From Thermodesulfobacteriota bacterium (lineage in GTDB: Bacteria; Desulfobacterota; BSN033; UBA1163): a DNA stretch of 64,000 nt. The translations under genes were made by a program, and so were the position numbers. Position 1 is the first letter of the stretch. Every line of letters begins with the position of its first letter. The stretch is taken from the NCBI GenBank assembly GCA_026415035.1, contig JAOAHX010000016.1:1-64000 (forward strand), written 5' to 3'. Below the pieces are notes generated by a model, which did no database searches, was not told the origin of the DNA, and was given only the letters and a program-made list of their open reading frames with translations. This document shows, piece by piece, positions 43,572 to 50,924 of the stretch.

Positions 43572-44849
43572 TCAAGGTCGAACGATCGCCTTCTTGGCGG
43601 CAATCTTCTCGGCAACCTTCTTGAATTCGATGATGTTGGGCTCTGGGTATTCGTAGACCTTCCCTTCGTAATTTCTCAGGAGGACCTTTCCCTTCTCCCT
43701 CGCCACCAGGTAGTTGGGCTCAAGCGGGATCTTCCCCCCTCCCCCTGGCGCATCCACCACGAAGGTCGGCACGGCATAGCCTGTGGTAAACCCACGGAGT
43801 TTCTCGATGATCTGAATGCCCGTGGCGACCGAGGTCCTGAAATGTTCCGTCCCCATGGCCAGGTCACATTGGTAGATATAGTAGGGGCGGACCCGGATCT
43901 TGAGGAGCTCATGGACCAGTTTCTTCATGATCTGGGGTTTGTCGTTGATCCCTTTCAGGAGCACGGTCTGGCTTCCCAGGGGGATGCCGCCGTCGGCCAG
44001 GTCGTTGCATGCCTTTCTTACGGCATCGGTGATCTCCTTGGGATGGGTGAAATGAATGGAGATCATCAGAGGATGGAACCTCTTGAGCATCTTCACCAGA
44101 CCCGGCGTGATCCTCTGAGGAAGGGAGACGGGAACTCTCGTTCCGATCCTTAGGAGTTCGATATGCGGGATGGCCCGGAGTCGACTCAGAATCTCCTCCA
44201 GCCTTTCATTCTCCAACAGGAGGGGATCGCCGCCCGAAAGCAGGACATCCCGAACCCTCCGATTCTTTCTCAGGTATTTCAGGACCTCCTCGAAATTGCC
44301 CTGGGTGATCGACCGCTCCGTGCTTCCGACCAGCCTCCTCCGGGTACAATAACGGCAATAGACGGCACACTGATCCGTGACGAGAAGGAGGACCCGGTCC
44401 GGATATCGGTGTACCAGTCCCGGAACGGGGGAATCCTTATCTTCCCCACAGGGATCGACCATATCGTTCTTGGAGAGACGGAGTTCCTCCACCCGGGGAA
44501 TGGCCTGCCGCCTGATCGGACAGTTTGGATTCAACGGGTCCATCAGGCTGACGAAGTAGGGGGTGACCGCCAAGGCCAACCTTCCCTTGGAATGTTTGAT
44601 CCCCTCGATCTCCTCCGGGGTCAGTTGGAGGATCTCCTTCAGCTGTTCCAGCGTCGTGATGCGGTGCCGGAGCTGCCATCTCCAATCGTTCCAATCTCGC
44701 TCCTTCACCTCCCTCCAGTAAAAAGGAATGGACTCTCTGGCCTCGAACTCGGTCTTTTCGCCCTCCACAGGACGGAACAGGCTGAGCTGGCAAGGTCTCT
44801 CCGCTCTTCTCGGCGGGATAGACAAATTAGAGTCTGAAGCAGGCTCCAT
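43572..44849 (-). CDS. kamA: Lysine 2,3-aminomutase family radical-SAM enzyme
   Basis: A 425-residue KamA homologue. It carries the radical-SAM cluster motif CAVYCRYCTRRRLVG (CxxxCxxC), the PLP-binding lysine in DAPGGGGKIPL, and NPNCPIRRQAIPRVEEL. The two acidic residues that hold the lysine side chain in clostridial lysine 2,3-aminomutase are kept (YQCDLAMG and FVVDAPGG), which favours lysine over glutamate. The clostridial zinc-binding C-terminus is absent. The ATG at 44849 is preceded by AAGGAG at 5 nt; the frame is open further up but through a terminator. It should make beta-lysine. No acetyltransferase AblB follows; instead an ATP-grasp ligase does. Confidence 0.87.
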   Translation of the reverse strand: MEPASDSNLSIPPRRAERPCQLSLFRPVEGEKTEFEARESIPFYWREVKERDWNDWRWQLRHRITTLEQLKEILQLTPEEIEGIKHSKGRLALAVTPYFVSLMDPLNPNCPIRRQAIPRVEELRLSKNDMVDPCGEDKDSPVPGLVHRYPDRVLLLVTDQCAVYCRYCTRRRLVGSTERSITQGNFEEVLKYLRKNRRVRDVLLSGGDPLLLENERLEEILSRLRAIPHIELLRIGTRVPVSLPQRITPGLVKMLKRFHPLMISIHFTHPKEITDAVRKACNDLADGGIPLGSQTVLLKGINDKPQIMKKLVHELLKIRVRPYYIYQCDLAMGTEHFRTSVATGIQIIEKLRGFTTGYAVPTFVVDAPGGGGKIPLEPNYLVAREKGKVLLRNYEGKVYEYPEPNIIEFKKVAEKIAAKKAIVRP

Positions 44850-44899
44850 CTCGGCTCCTTCCCGCATCCCTGCCTGGGGGATGACCCTCCCCGAAAACA

Positions 44900-44933
44900 A
44901 AAGAGGAGATATCCCCTTCGATACCTCCTCTTT
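44900..44933 (-). terminator. Intrinsic terminator/attenuator in the kamA leader
   Basis: On the minus strand AAAGAGGAGGTATC, a 6-nt loop GAAGGG, then GATATCTCCTCTTT: fourteen base pairs with one G-U, followed by TGTTTTC. It lies about 50 nt before the kamA ATG and after the lipoprotein gene. Either it ends the lipoprotein transcript or it controls read-through into kamA. Confidence 0.65.
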
Positions 44934-45030
44934 CAGAAAGGATCCCTCCTCCAATGGGCAGGCATGCACTTTTTCGTTTCTTTCGGTTGGTGATGGACGA
45001 CCGAATCTTTGCTCCCATAAAGAAATTTGT

Positions 45031-45065
45031 GTTGGCGTCCTCTCGTTTAAGGAGGGGACGCCAAC
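45031..45065 (-). other. Long inverted repeat in the leader of kamA
   Basis: GTTGGCGTCC (45031-45040) pairs perfectly with GGACGCCAAC (45056-45065); inner bases extend the stem with one bulge. Further on, the minus strand has CCATCACCAACC, whose CCAACC can pair with GGTTGG of the stem, so two exclusive folds are possible. I recognise no known riboswitch class. Confidence 0.5.
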
Positions 45066-45118
45066 CACCCACGATGTACCTCGTTTCGGTTAAAGGTTAA
45101 ACGGGCCCGTTTGGGTCT

Positions 45119-45334
45119 TTACTTCTTCGGTGCTTCGGCCGGCTTGGCCTCCCCAGGCTTCACTGCCGGTGGGGCCTCTGCGGGTTTCTCCGGAGCCGGA
45201 GCCGGAGCTTCGGCCGGTTTGGCCTCTTCTTTCACCGCTGGTTTCTCAGGGGCCTTGGCTTTGCACCCGATGCCCATGGCGGCAAGGTTCACGACGAGCA
45301 CCATCGCGAAAAAGAGAAGTACCCATTTCCTCAT
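45119..45334 (-). CDS. Small Ala/Pro/Glu-rich lipoprotein
   Basis: A 71-residue protein. The N-terminal signal (MRKWVLLFFAMVLVVNLAAM) ends in a lipobox-like MGIGC, so a lipid-anchored cysteine at about residue 24 is likely. The mature part is low-complexity with repeats of PAEAP and EKPA and many Lys/Glu, and would be an extended tether. Start supported by AAGGAGGTGAAGGGAG. It lies 6 bp after the receiver gene. No similarity to a known family is apparent; a role in the envelope is inferred. Confidence 0.65.
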   Translation of the reverse strand: MRKWVLLFFAMVLVVNLAAMGIGCKAKAPEKPAVKEEAKPAEAPAPAPEKPAEAPPAVKPGEAKPAEAPKK

Positions 45335-45340
45335 CTCCCT

Positions 45341-45766
45341 TCACCTCCTTTCTGACCGGGTTGAGTGTGCTCCCTTCGTCTTCCTTGATCCCGGAAACCG
45401 GATCTCCCCGGGGAAGGGGATCTCCCCGATCGCCTTCCTCAGGAGTTTCGGTTCGACCGGCTTTTTTAAAATGCGATGGAGGCCGATCTGTTTCAACCGC
45501 TGGGAGAGCTCGTCAGTGATCAAGGAGGTCATCAGGATGAACCGATCGTTCCATCGCTTCAGGTAAGGCAGCCACCGGTCGAGGGTCTCCAAGTCCAGAT
45601 CCGCGATGATCATCCCCTCCTTGATCTCTTTCTTTCTTTTCTCCAGCTCTTCAAGATCCTCGATCTCTTCGACCTCAAATCCATATTTCTTGAGGATCTT
45701 GTTCAGGCTGAGCCGGAGGAACTCGTCCCGATCTAAAATGAATGCCCTCTTGACCTTCTCCACCAT
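45341..45766 (-). CDS. Stand-alone receiver-domain protein
   Basis: A 141-residue protein made of one response-regulator receiver domain plus a short basic tail. Acidic pocket in AFILDRDEFLR, the phospho-acceptor Asp in MIIADLDLETL, the Thr/Ser in ILMTSLITD and the lysine in RILKKPVEPK. No output domain. The predicted sigma-54 start point would leave only about 4 nt of leader, so the start codon is uncertain. The kinase at 47508 is a possible phosphate source. Confidence 0.7.
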   Translation of the reverse strand: MVEKVKRAFILDRDEFLRLSLNKILKKYGFEVEEIEDLEELEKRKKEIKEGMIIADLDLETLDRWLPYLKRWNDRFILMTSLITDELSQRLKQIGLHRILKKPVEPKLLRKAIGEIPFPGEIRFPGSRKTKGAHSTRSERR

Positions 45767-45781
45767 ACCGAGCTTGTTTTA

Positions 45782-45796
45782 ACAATTTTTGTGCCA
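45782..45796 (-). promoter_or_regulatory. Sigma-54-type promoter before the receiver gene
   Basis: Minus strand TGGCAC (45791-45796), AAAAA, TTGT (45782-45785). The -24 box is perfect and the spacing exact; the -12 box has TTGT in place of TTGC. Transcription would start near 45770, unusually close to the ATG at 45766. Confidence 0.5.
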
Positions 45797-45934
45797 AATT
45801 TCCCATGGTTGGGCGTGTCCGCAAAAGCCAAATTAATTCAATGGGTTAAACTTGTTCGAACTCATCGTCCGAAAACCCGATCCAACCCTCCTCATCAATG
45901 GAACGATAAAATGGCATTACTCCTACCAAGAACC

Positions 45935-45949
45935 ATGACAAATTGTCAT
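45935..45949. promoter_or_regulatory. 15-bp palindrome, candidate activator site
   Basis: ATGACAA-A-TTGTCAT, a perfect 7-bp inverted repeat about 140 bp upstream of the sigma-54 promoter match and just after the NtrC-type gene. The distance fits a bacterial enhancer-binding site. A half site ATGAC follows near 45976. Confidence 0.5.
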
Positions 45950-45966
45950 AGTTTCTCAGATTTTCT

Positions 45967-47373
45967 TTAAAAATCATGACTTTTTGGCAGGTTTCCGCCG
46001 GCCTTTTCCAACGCTGGGGAAATTTTCTGGATTTCCTCGATCTTTCTATGGATCGTCCGGACGTTGATGCCCAGCAGTTTGGCCGCCCGCTGCTTGTTCC
46101 CTTTGGTCGCCCTCAGGGTATGGAAGAGAACCTCCCTCTCCACCTCCTCCAGAGGCGTCCCAATTTTGATCGTGATCACCCCGGGTTCTTCATCCATAGG
46201 CTCCCTGATTTCCAAAGGGAGATGATGGACGTCCAGGATTTCGGGGTTGTGGATGACCAGGGAAGACTCGATCGTATTTTCCAGCTCCCGAACATTCCCG
46301 CTCCAAGAATAATTCATGAGCAGGCTCATCGCCTTTTGGGAGACGCCCCTCACCTTCATCTGGTACTTCTTGTTGAATTTTTCGAGGAAGAACTGGACCA
46401 AAAAGGGAATGTCTTCCTTTCGCTCCCTCAAGGGCGGAAGCCTGAGGTTGACCACATTGAGCCGATAGTAGAGGTCCTCCCGGAAGGTCCCATTCCTGAC
46501 CGCTTCCTGCAGGTCTCTGTTGCTGGCCGCGATGATTCGGATATTGACCTTGATCGTCCGGTTTCCCCCCACCCGCTCGAATTCCCCCTCCTGGAGGACC
46601 CTTAAGAGTTTGGTCTGCGTGGCCAAGGGGATATCCTCGACCTCATCTAAAAAGAGGGTCCCTTCGTGGGCAAGTTCGAATCGGCCCTTCCGGGAGGCGA
46701 TCGCTCCGGTAAAGGCCCCCTTTTCGTGGCCGAAGAGCTCACTCTCGATGATCCCTTCGCTCAAGGAGGCGCAGCTCACTTTGATGAAGGGTTTGGCCGC
46801 CCGGGGACTGTTGTAATGGATGGCGTTGGCTATGAGCTCTTTGCCCGTCCCGCTCTCCCCGATGATGAGAACCGAACTGTCGTAGGGGGCAATATGGCGG
46901 ATGAGGTCGAAGATCTTGACCATCTTTTCGCTTCTTCCGATGATGTTCTTGAAATGGAACCGGTCTTCTAACTGGGAACGGAGGTCCCGATTCTGCAAGA
47001 TCAGGGTCTGCTTCTCCAGAGCCCTCTCGGCCAGCAGGGGGAGGACCTTCGGGTTGATCGGTTTTTCGATAAAATCGAAAGCGCCCAGCTTCATGGCCTG
47101 GACCGCCTTCTCGATCGTGCCCTGGGCCGAGATGACGATGACCTCTGTCTCGGGTCTGAGCCCCTTGACCGCCTCGAGGAGCTGGAGCCCGTCCATCTTC
47201 GGCATGACCAGGTCGGTGATGACCAGGTCGATCATCTCCTGCTGGAAGAGTTGAAACCCCTCCTTGCCGCTTGAGGCCAGAAGGACCTGGTACCCCTTCT
47301 TTTTGAAGAGGAGGCTCAGGCTCTCGCCTACTCCCGGATCGTCTTCCACAATGAGGATCGTCTTCCTATCCAT
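45967..47373 (-). CDS. NtrC-family sigma-54-dependent response regulator
   Basis: A 468-residue protein. Receiver domain (1-125, Asp in LVITDLVMPKMDG), AAA+ domain (about 140-380) with GESGTGKELIANAIH, GHEKGAFTGAIASR (the sigma-54 contact loop intact), LFLDEVEDIP and the R-finger region YSWSGNVRELENTIE, then a Fis-type helix-turn-helix (AAKLLGINVRTIHRKIEE). It is encoded with the PAS histidine kinase upstream (134 bp gap) and probably activates the sigma-54 promoter at 45782. Confidence 0.92.
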   Translation of the reverse strand: MDRKTILIVEDDPGVGESLSLLFKKKGYQVLLASSGKEGFQLFQQEMIDLVITDLVMPKMDGLQLLEAVKGLRPETEVIVISAQGTIEKAVQAMKLGAFDFIEKPINPKVLPLLAERALEKQTLILQNRDLRSQLEDRFHFKNIIGRSEKMVKIFDLIRHIAPYDSSVLIIGESGTGKELIANAIHYNSPRAAKPFIKVSCASLSEGIIESELFGHEKGAFTGAIASRKGRFELAHEGTLFLDEVEDIPLATQTKLLRVLQEGEFERVGGNRTIKVNIRIIAASNRDLQEAVRNGTFREDLYYRLNVVNLRLPPLRERKEDIPFLVQFFLEKFNKKYQMKVRGVSQKAMSLLMNYSWSGNVRELENTIESSLVIHNPEILDVHHLPLEIREPMDEEPGVITIKIGTPLEEVEREVLFHTLRATKGNKQRAAKLLGINVRTIHRKIEEIQKISPALEKAGGNLPKSHDF

Positions 47374-47507
47374 TTGAGTCGCAACCGTAACCCCGCCTTC
47401 GAAGGATCACCGGTCCTCGGGTTTGGGCTTGGGCTCTTCCCTTCACACCCGTCGCCTTGGGCGACCGGCGAGGACGGAAAGATGGAGGTCTTCCATGAGA
47501 GGCGCCC

Positions 47508-48596
47508 TCAGCCCGCCCTCGGGGTGAGCGGAAGCCGGACCCGAAAGATGGACCCGCGGTTCACCTCGCTTTTGACCGTGATGTCGCCATGGTGGTCCGC
47601 GATGATCTTCTTGACGATCGAGAGGCCAAGGCCCGAACCCGTCGGTTTGGTGCTGAACATGAAGTCGAAGATTCTCGGCAGGTGCTCTTTGGGAATCCCT
47701 ACCCCGTTGTCTTTGACGACGATAAAGACATTCTTCTTGGAGGCGCGGGTGATGAGGTGGACCTCCCCTTTCTCGGAGACGGCCTGAATGCTGTTGATGA
47801 GGAGATTGGAGACGGCCAGATTGATCTGGCTTACGTCGATCTTCACCAAAGGGAGGTTCTTCTGGAAATGGGTCTCCAGCCTGGCCTTTTTCATCTGGGC
47901 ATCGGGCCTGAGCAGTCGCACGACCGAGTCCAGCACCTCGTTCAGCTGGACCCATTCGAACTTCAGAGGGGGGAGGCGGTTGAAATCCAAAAACTCCTTC
48001 AGGTTGTTCTCCAGCCGAAGGGTCTCGTAACTGATAAAATTGAGGAGGGATTGGATCTCCTCTTTTTTGGAGAGCTGGGCCTCCCCCAGAATTTCGTCCC
48101 TCAAGAGTTCGATGTTGATATTGAGGGAGCTGAGAGGATTGCGGATCTCGTGGGCCATCCATCGGGCGAGCATCCCGATCGTGGAGAGGTCTTTGCTCTG
48201 GCTGATCTCGCGGGAGAGCATCCCCTTTTCGGTGATATCGGCAAAGGTGGCCAGACATCCCATGAACGTCTCCTCGGGATCAAAGACCGGGTAGAAACTG
48301 CACCGCAGGAGCCGGGTCTCGACCTGGGACGGAGACGGGACATGGATGGCCAGCTCGATATCGTGATGCCCTTCCCGGGTTTCATAGACGGCATCGAATT
48401 GCTTTCGGATCGGCTGGTAGGGAAGGATCCGCTCCACCCTCTCCCCCAAGGCCTGTTTCTCTTTCACCTTGAAGAATTCTGCGGCCATGGGGTTGAAGAT
48501 TCGGATCCGTCCTCGCTCGTCCGCGAAGACCACGGCCTCCTTCAGATGCCTCAAGATGGTTTCAAAGAGGTTTGGATCGGGCCGTTGGGTCTTCAT
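47508..48596 (-). CDS. PAS-domain sensor histidine kinase
   Basis: A 362-residue cytosolic kinase without membrane helices. PAS domain about 8-125 (RIRIFNPMAAEFF), phosphoacceptor helix with His in RWMAHEIRNPLSSLNINIEL, and an HATPase domain with N-box NLLINSIQAVSEKG, VKDNGVGIPKEHL and TGSGLGLSIVKKI. NtrB-like in layout. It sits 4 bp after ATP-grasp copy B and just before the NtrC-type regulator, so they form one operon and likely one signalling pair. The PAS signal is unknown. Confidence 0.9.
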   Translation of the reverse strand: MKTQRPDPNLFETILRHLKEAVVFADERGRIRIFNPMAAEFFKVKEKQALGERVERILPYQPIRKQFDAVYETREGHHDIELAIHVPSPSQVETRLLRCSFYPVFDPEETFMGCLATFADITEKGMLSREISQSKDLSTIGMLARWMAHEIRNPLSSLNINIELLRDEILGEAQLSKKEEIQSLLNFISYETLRLENNLKEFLDFNRLPPLKFEWVQLNEVLDSVVRLLRPDAQMKKARLETHFQKNLPLVKIDVSQINLAVSNLLINSIQAVSEKGEVHLITRASKKNVFIVVKDNGVGIPKEHLPRIFDFMFSTKPTGSGLGLSIVKKIIADHHGDITVKSEVNRGSIFRVRLPLTPRAG

Positions 48597-48599
48597 CGG

Positions 48600-49613
48600 T
48601 CACCCCTCCATCCCGTACCGTTTCAGGGCGTGGTGGAAGATGGCCCGAACCAGCTCCCGATACTCCCATCCCATCCGCCTAGCCATGATAGGAAGGTCGC
48701 CATATACCGGAGAGAGGCCAGGCAAGGGGTTGATCTCCAAAAAGTAGGGGACCCCGTCGGCTCCCACCCGGATGTCGACTCGAGAAACGTCCCTGCATTC
48801 GAGGGCGCGATAGGCGCGCAAGGCCACCTCTTCAATCCTGCCCTTCAACTCCCCGGAGATCGGAGGCGGGCAGTGGTATCGGACCCTCTCCTCCCATTCC
48901 CGCTTGACCTCGAGGGAGTAGATCGCCTCTTCGGCCGCGGATCCGATCACCTCGATCTGCATCACCCCAAGGACCTCGGGGTTCAAATTCCCCAGGATGC
49001 CCACGGTGAACTCCGGACCGCTCACGAACTCCTCCACCAGGAGGGGCGGGCCATAGGTCTCGAGGAGCCAGCTCACCTTCTCTCTTAAGAGGGAGAAATC
49101 GGAGATCTTCGAATCGAGGCGAACCCCTTTGCTCGAACCCTCATAACATAATTTCACGAAGAGAGGATAGCGGAGGCCGAGGTCCTGAAGGTCCTGTAGG
49201 CTCTCGACCTTTTTGAAAGGAGGGGTCGGGATCCCCTCGCTCCGAACCACTTTTTTGGCCATCGATTTGTCAAGGGTGAGGGAGAGGGTAAGGGGATCGG
49301 ATCCGGTGTAAGGGATGTTCAAGAATTCGAGGAGGGCGGGGATGTGGGCCTCCCGGTTTCGCCCTCCTGTCCCCTCCGCGATGTTAAAGACGATGTCGGG
49401 GCGGGAGGCCCTCAATCGATCGAGCAGCCCCACGTCGCCGCCCAGCCGGATGACCTCGTGTCCCTCGCTCTCAAGGACCTCACAGATCGCGTCGATTGTC
49501 TCCTCCGAATCGAACTCCTCGAAGGAGTCGATCGGCTGCCCCTCTTGCCAGGAGAAGTCCTTTCTCAGATTGTACGTGATTCCGACTCTCAATCGCTTCC
49601 AGGACGCCTTCAT
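48600..49613 (-). CDS. D-Ala-D-Ala-ligase-like ATP-grasp enzyme (copy B)
   Basis: A 337-residue ATP-grasp ligase. RPDIVFNIAEGTGG and IPALLEFLNIPYTGSDPLTL match copy A, then YPLFVKLCYEGSSKGVR (ATP-grasp loop), LVEEFVSGPEFTVGIL, and the metal-binding FLEINPLPGLSPVYGD. It heads the operon with the histidine kinase and NtrC-type regulator, 4 bp from the kinase. Together with copy A it brackets kamA and the regulators. Its substrates are unknown; amide bond formation is inferred from the family. Confidence 0.8.
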   Translation of the reverse strand: MKASWKRLRVGITYNLRKDFSWQEGQPIDSFEEFDSEETIDAICEVLESEGHEVIRLGGDVGLLDRLRASRPDIVFNIAEGTGGRNREAHIPALLEFLNIPYTGSDPLTLSLTLDKSMAKKVVRSEGIPTPPFKKVESLQDLQDLGLRYPLFVKLCYEGSSKGVRLDSKISDFSLLREKVSWLLETYGPPLLVEEFVSGPEFTVGILGNLNPEVLGVMQIEVIGSAAEEAIYSLEVKREWEERVRYHCPPPISGELKGRIEEVALRAYRALECRDVSRVDIRVGADGVPYFLEINPLPGLSPVYGDLPIMARRMGWEYRELVRAIFHHALKRYGMEG

Positions 49614-49624
49614 CCTTCAGTGAC

Positions 49625-49653
49625 TCTATATCTTCGTTTTCCGCCTTTGTCAA
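49625..49653 (-). promoter_or_regulatory. Sigma-70-type promoter for the ATP-grasp B/kinase/regulator operon
   Basis: Minus strand TTGACA (49648-49653), 17-nt spacer, TATAGA (49625-49630). Perfect -35 and 5/6 -10. It leaves only a few nt before the ATG at 49613, so a later start codon is possible. Confidence 0.6.
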
Positions 49654-49762
49654 TACGAGGTCTCGGAAAGGAAACCTTGTGGAGGTGAAGGGAGCAATAT
49701 TTCGAGGAGAGGGTATTTATGTTACATTACCTCCGTCTGGGATGGCACCAAGAGAGGCTGTG

Positions 49763-50479
49763 ATGAAGATCGAACGGCAGGAACTGTTTCAGGCCCTGGG
49801 GAGATTGAGAAGAAGACTCTTGATGATGATCGGCACGCTGATCCTTTTGAGCCTCCTCCTTTTCCCCTTCTCGAAGGAAATCCTCCGGTGGCTCCACCGT
49901 CCCCTCCAGGAAGATCTGGTGGCCTATGGCATTCCGGAGGCCTTCCTCTCCCTCCTCAAGGTGACGGTCTTTTCCAGCCTCTTTCTCTCGATGCCGCTCC
50001 TCTTTTTCTTCCTCTGGAGGGCCTTTTCTCCTCTCTTCCTCAGGCGGGGGTTAAAATCCTCTGTCCTGATCCCCCTGAGCGCCATCTTCCTTTTCTATGG
50101 GGGAGCCCTCTTCTGCTACTTCCTCACCCTTCCCTTTGGCATTCGCTTCCTCATGGGCTACCAGTCGGAAACGATCAGGCCCATGATCTCGGTGGGAAAA
50201 TTTCTCTCCTTCTGCGTCACCTTTATCTTCGCCTTCGGCCTTCTCTTCGAGCTTCCCCTTCTTCTCGCCCTCCTCAGCTATCTCGGGGCGATCCATGCCT
50301 CTTTTTTGGCCCGCCACCGCAGATACGCCATCCTCCTCATTGCCATCCTCTCGGCCCTTCTCACCCCCACGCCGGACGTCTTCAACATGGCCCTGATGGG
50401 CGGTCCCCTCTACCTCCTCTTCGAGATCGGCCTGATTCTGGCGAGGGTCATCGAAAAGAGAAAGCCTCCCCCCTTGTGA
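49763..50479 (+). CDS. tatC: TatC-like twin-arginine translocase subunit, divergent
   Basis: A 238-residue membrane protein with six predicted helices matching TatC, which recognises twin-arginine signal peptides. The C-terminal half (FAFGLLFELPLLLALLSYLG, ILSALLTPTPDVFNMAL, LYLLFEIGLILAR) is typical. Two glutamates of the signal-peptide site in E. coli TatC look missing: HLIELRKRL reads ALGRLRRRL here, and the cytoplasmic-loop KHERRL reads LRRGLKSS. The FE of FELPL, matching E170, remains. ATG at 49763 chosen for the AGAGAGG upstream; the frame is open to 49679. TatA/B are not next to it. Confidence 0.85.
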   Translation: MKIERQELFQALGRLRRRLLMMIGTLILLSLLLFPFSKEILRWLHRPLQEDLVAYGIPEAFLSLLKVTVFSSLFLSMPLLFFFLWRAFSPLFLRRGLKSSVLIPLSAIFLFYGGALFCYFLTLPFGIRFLMGYQSETIRPMISVGKFLSFCVTFIFAFGLLFELPLLLALLSYLGAIHASFLARHRRYAILLIAILSALLTPTPDVFNMALMGGPLYLLFEIGLILARVIEKRKPPPL

Positions 50480-50484
50480 GAAAT

Positions 50485-50513
50485 GAAAAAAGGCCCTCTC
50501 GATCTCAGGGCCT
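50485..50513 (-). terminator. Intrinsic terminator
   Basis: AGGCCCT (50491-50497) pairs with AGGGCCT (50507-50513) around a 9-nt loop. In the minus direction the stem is followed by TTTTTTCAT, a proper U-tract, so it ends the small secreted-protein gene at 50545. In the plus direction it may also stop tatC weakly. Confidence 0.75.
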
Positions 50514-50544
50514 TCCGGTCTGGCCTCGTGCCTTTTCAGGGGGG

Positions 50545-50880
50545 TTACTTCGTCTTCCCCTTGGGACTCTCCTTCGAATCTTCCGAGCCCAAGATCGTCA
50601 CCGTATAGGCGACCAGACTGCCTCGGTGGAGCATATATTCGACCTTGACTCTCTCTCCGGGGACCGGATACCGCTTCGGGCTGTAAACGGTCTTCCGTCC
50701 TATCCGGAAGCTCATCAAAGACTTATCCTTCTCGTTCTCGATCTCCATCACCATCCTCCCTTCGATGCCCTTGACGATGCCGACCACGACCATCTTCTCC
50801 TGGGCCATGGAAGCGGTGGCGAGGAGGAAGAACACCATCCCCATCGGAATGAGTATGGATAGAATCTTCTTCGGCTCCAT
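50545..50880 (-). CDS. Small secreted protein of unknown function
   Basis: A 111-residue protein with a signal peptide (KKILSILIPMGMVFFLLATA, cleavage probably after ASMA). The remaining about 85 residues are strand-rich and start VVVGIVKGIEGRMVMEIEN, then PVPGERVKVEYMLHRGSLVAYTV; a small OB- or SH3-like barrel is possible. The tail is Lys/Ser/Glu rich. I do not recognise the family. Ends at a strong terminator. Confidence 0.6.
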   Translation of the reverse strand: MEPKKILSILIPMGMVFFLLATASMAQEKMVVVGIVKGIEGRMVMEIENEKDKSLMSFRIGRKTVYSPKRYPVPGERVKVEYMLHRGSLVAYTVTILGSEDSKESPKGKTK

Positions 50881-50924
50881 CGATCTTCCCTCCTGTGTTG
50901 TAATGTCCCGGATGCTTCCTCGCT

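Noticed and set aside
44850-45068. Upstream extension of KamA to 45068
   Set aside because: It would run through a strong terminator and the inverted repeat; AAGGAG five bases before 44849 marks the start.
45099-45112. Perfect palindrome AAACGGGCCCGTTT after the lipoprotein gene
   Set aside because: No loop and no T-run in the right direction, so not called a terminator; an operator is possible but unsupported.
44850-45118. Lysine riboswitch upstream of kamA
   Set aside because: I could not find its conserved core motifs in the leader; left as an unknown candidate leader.
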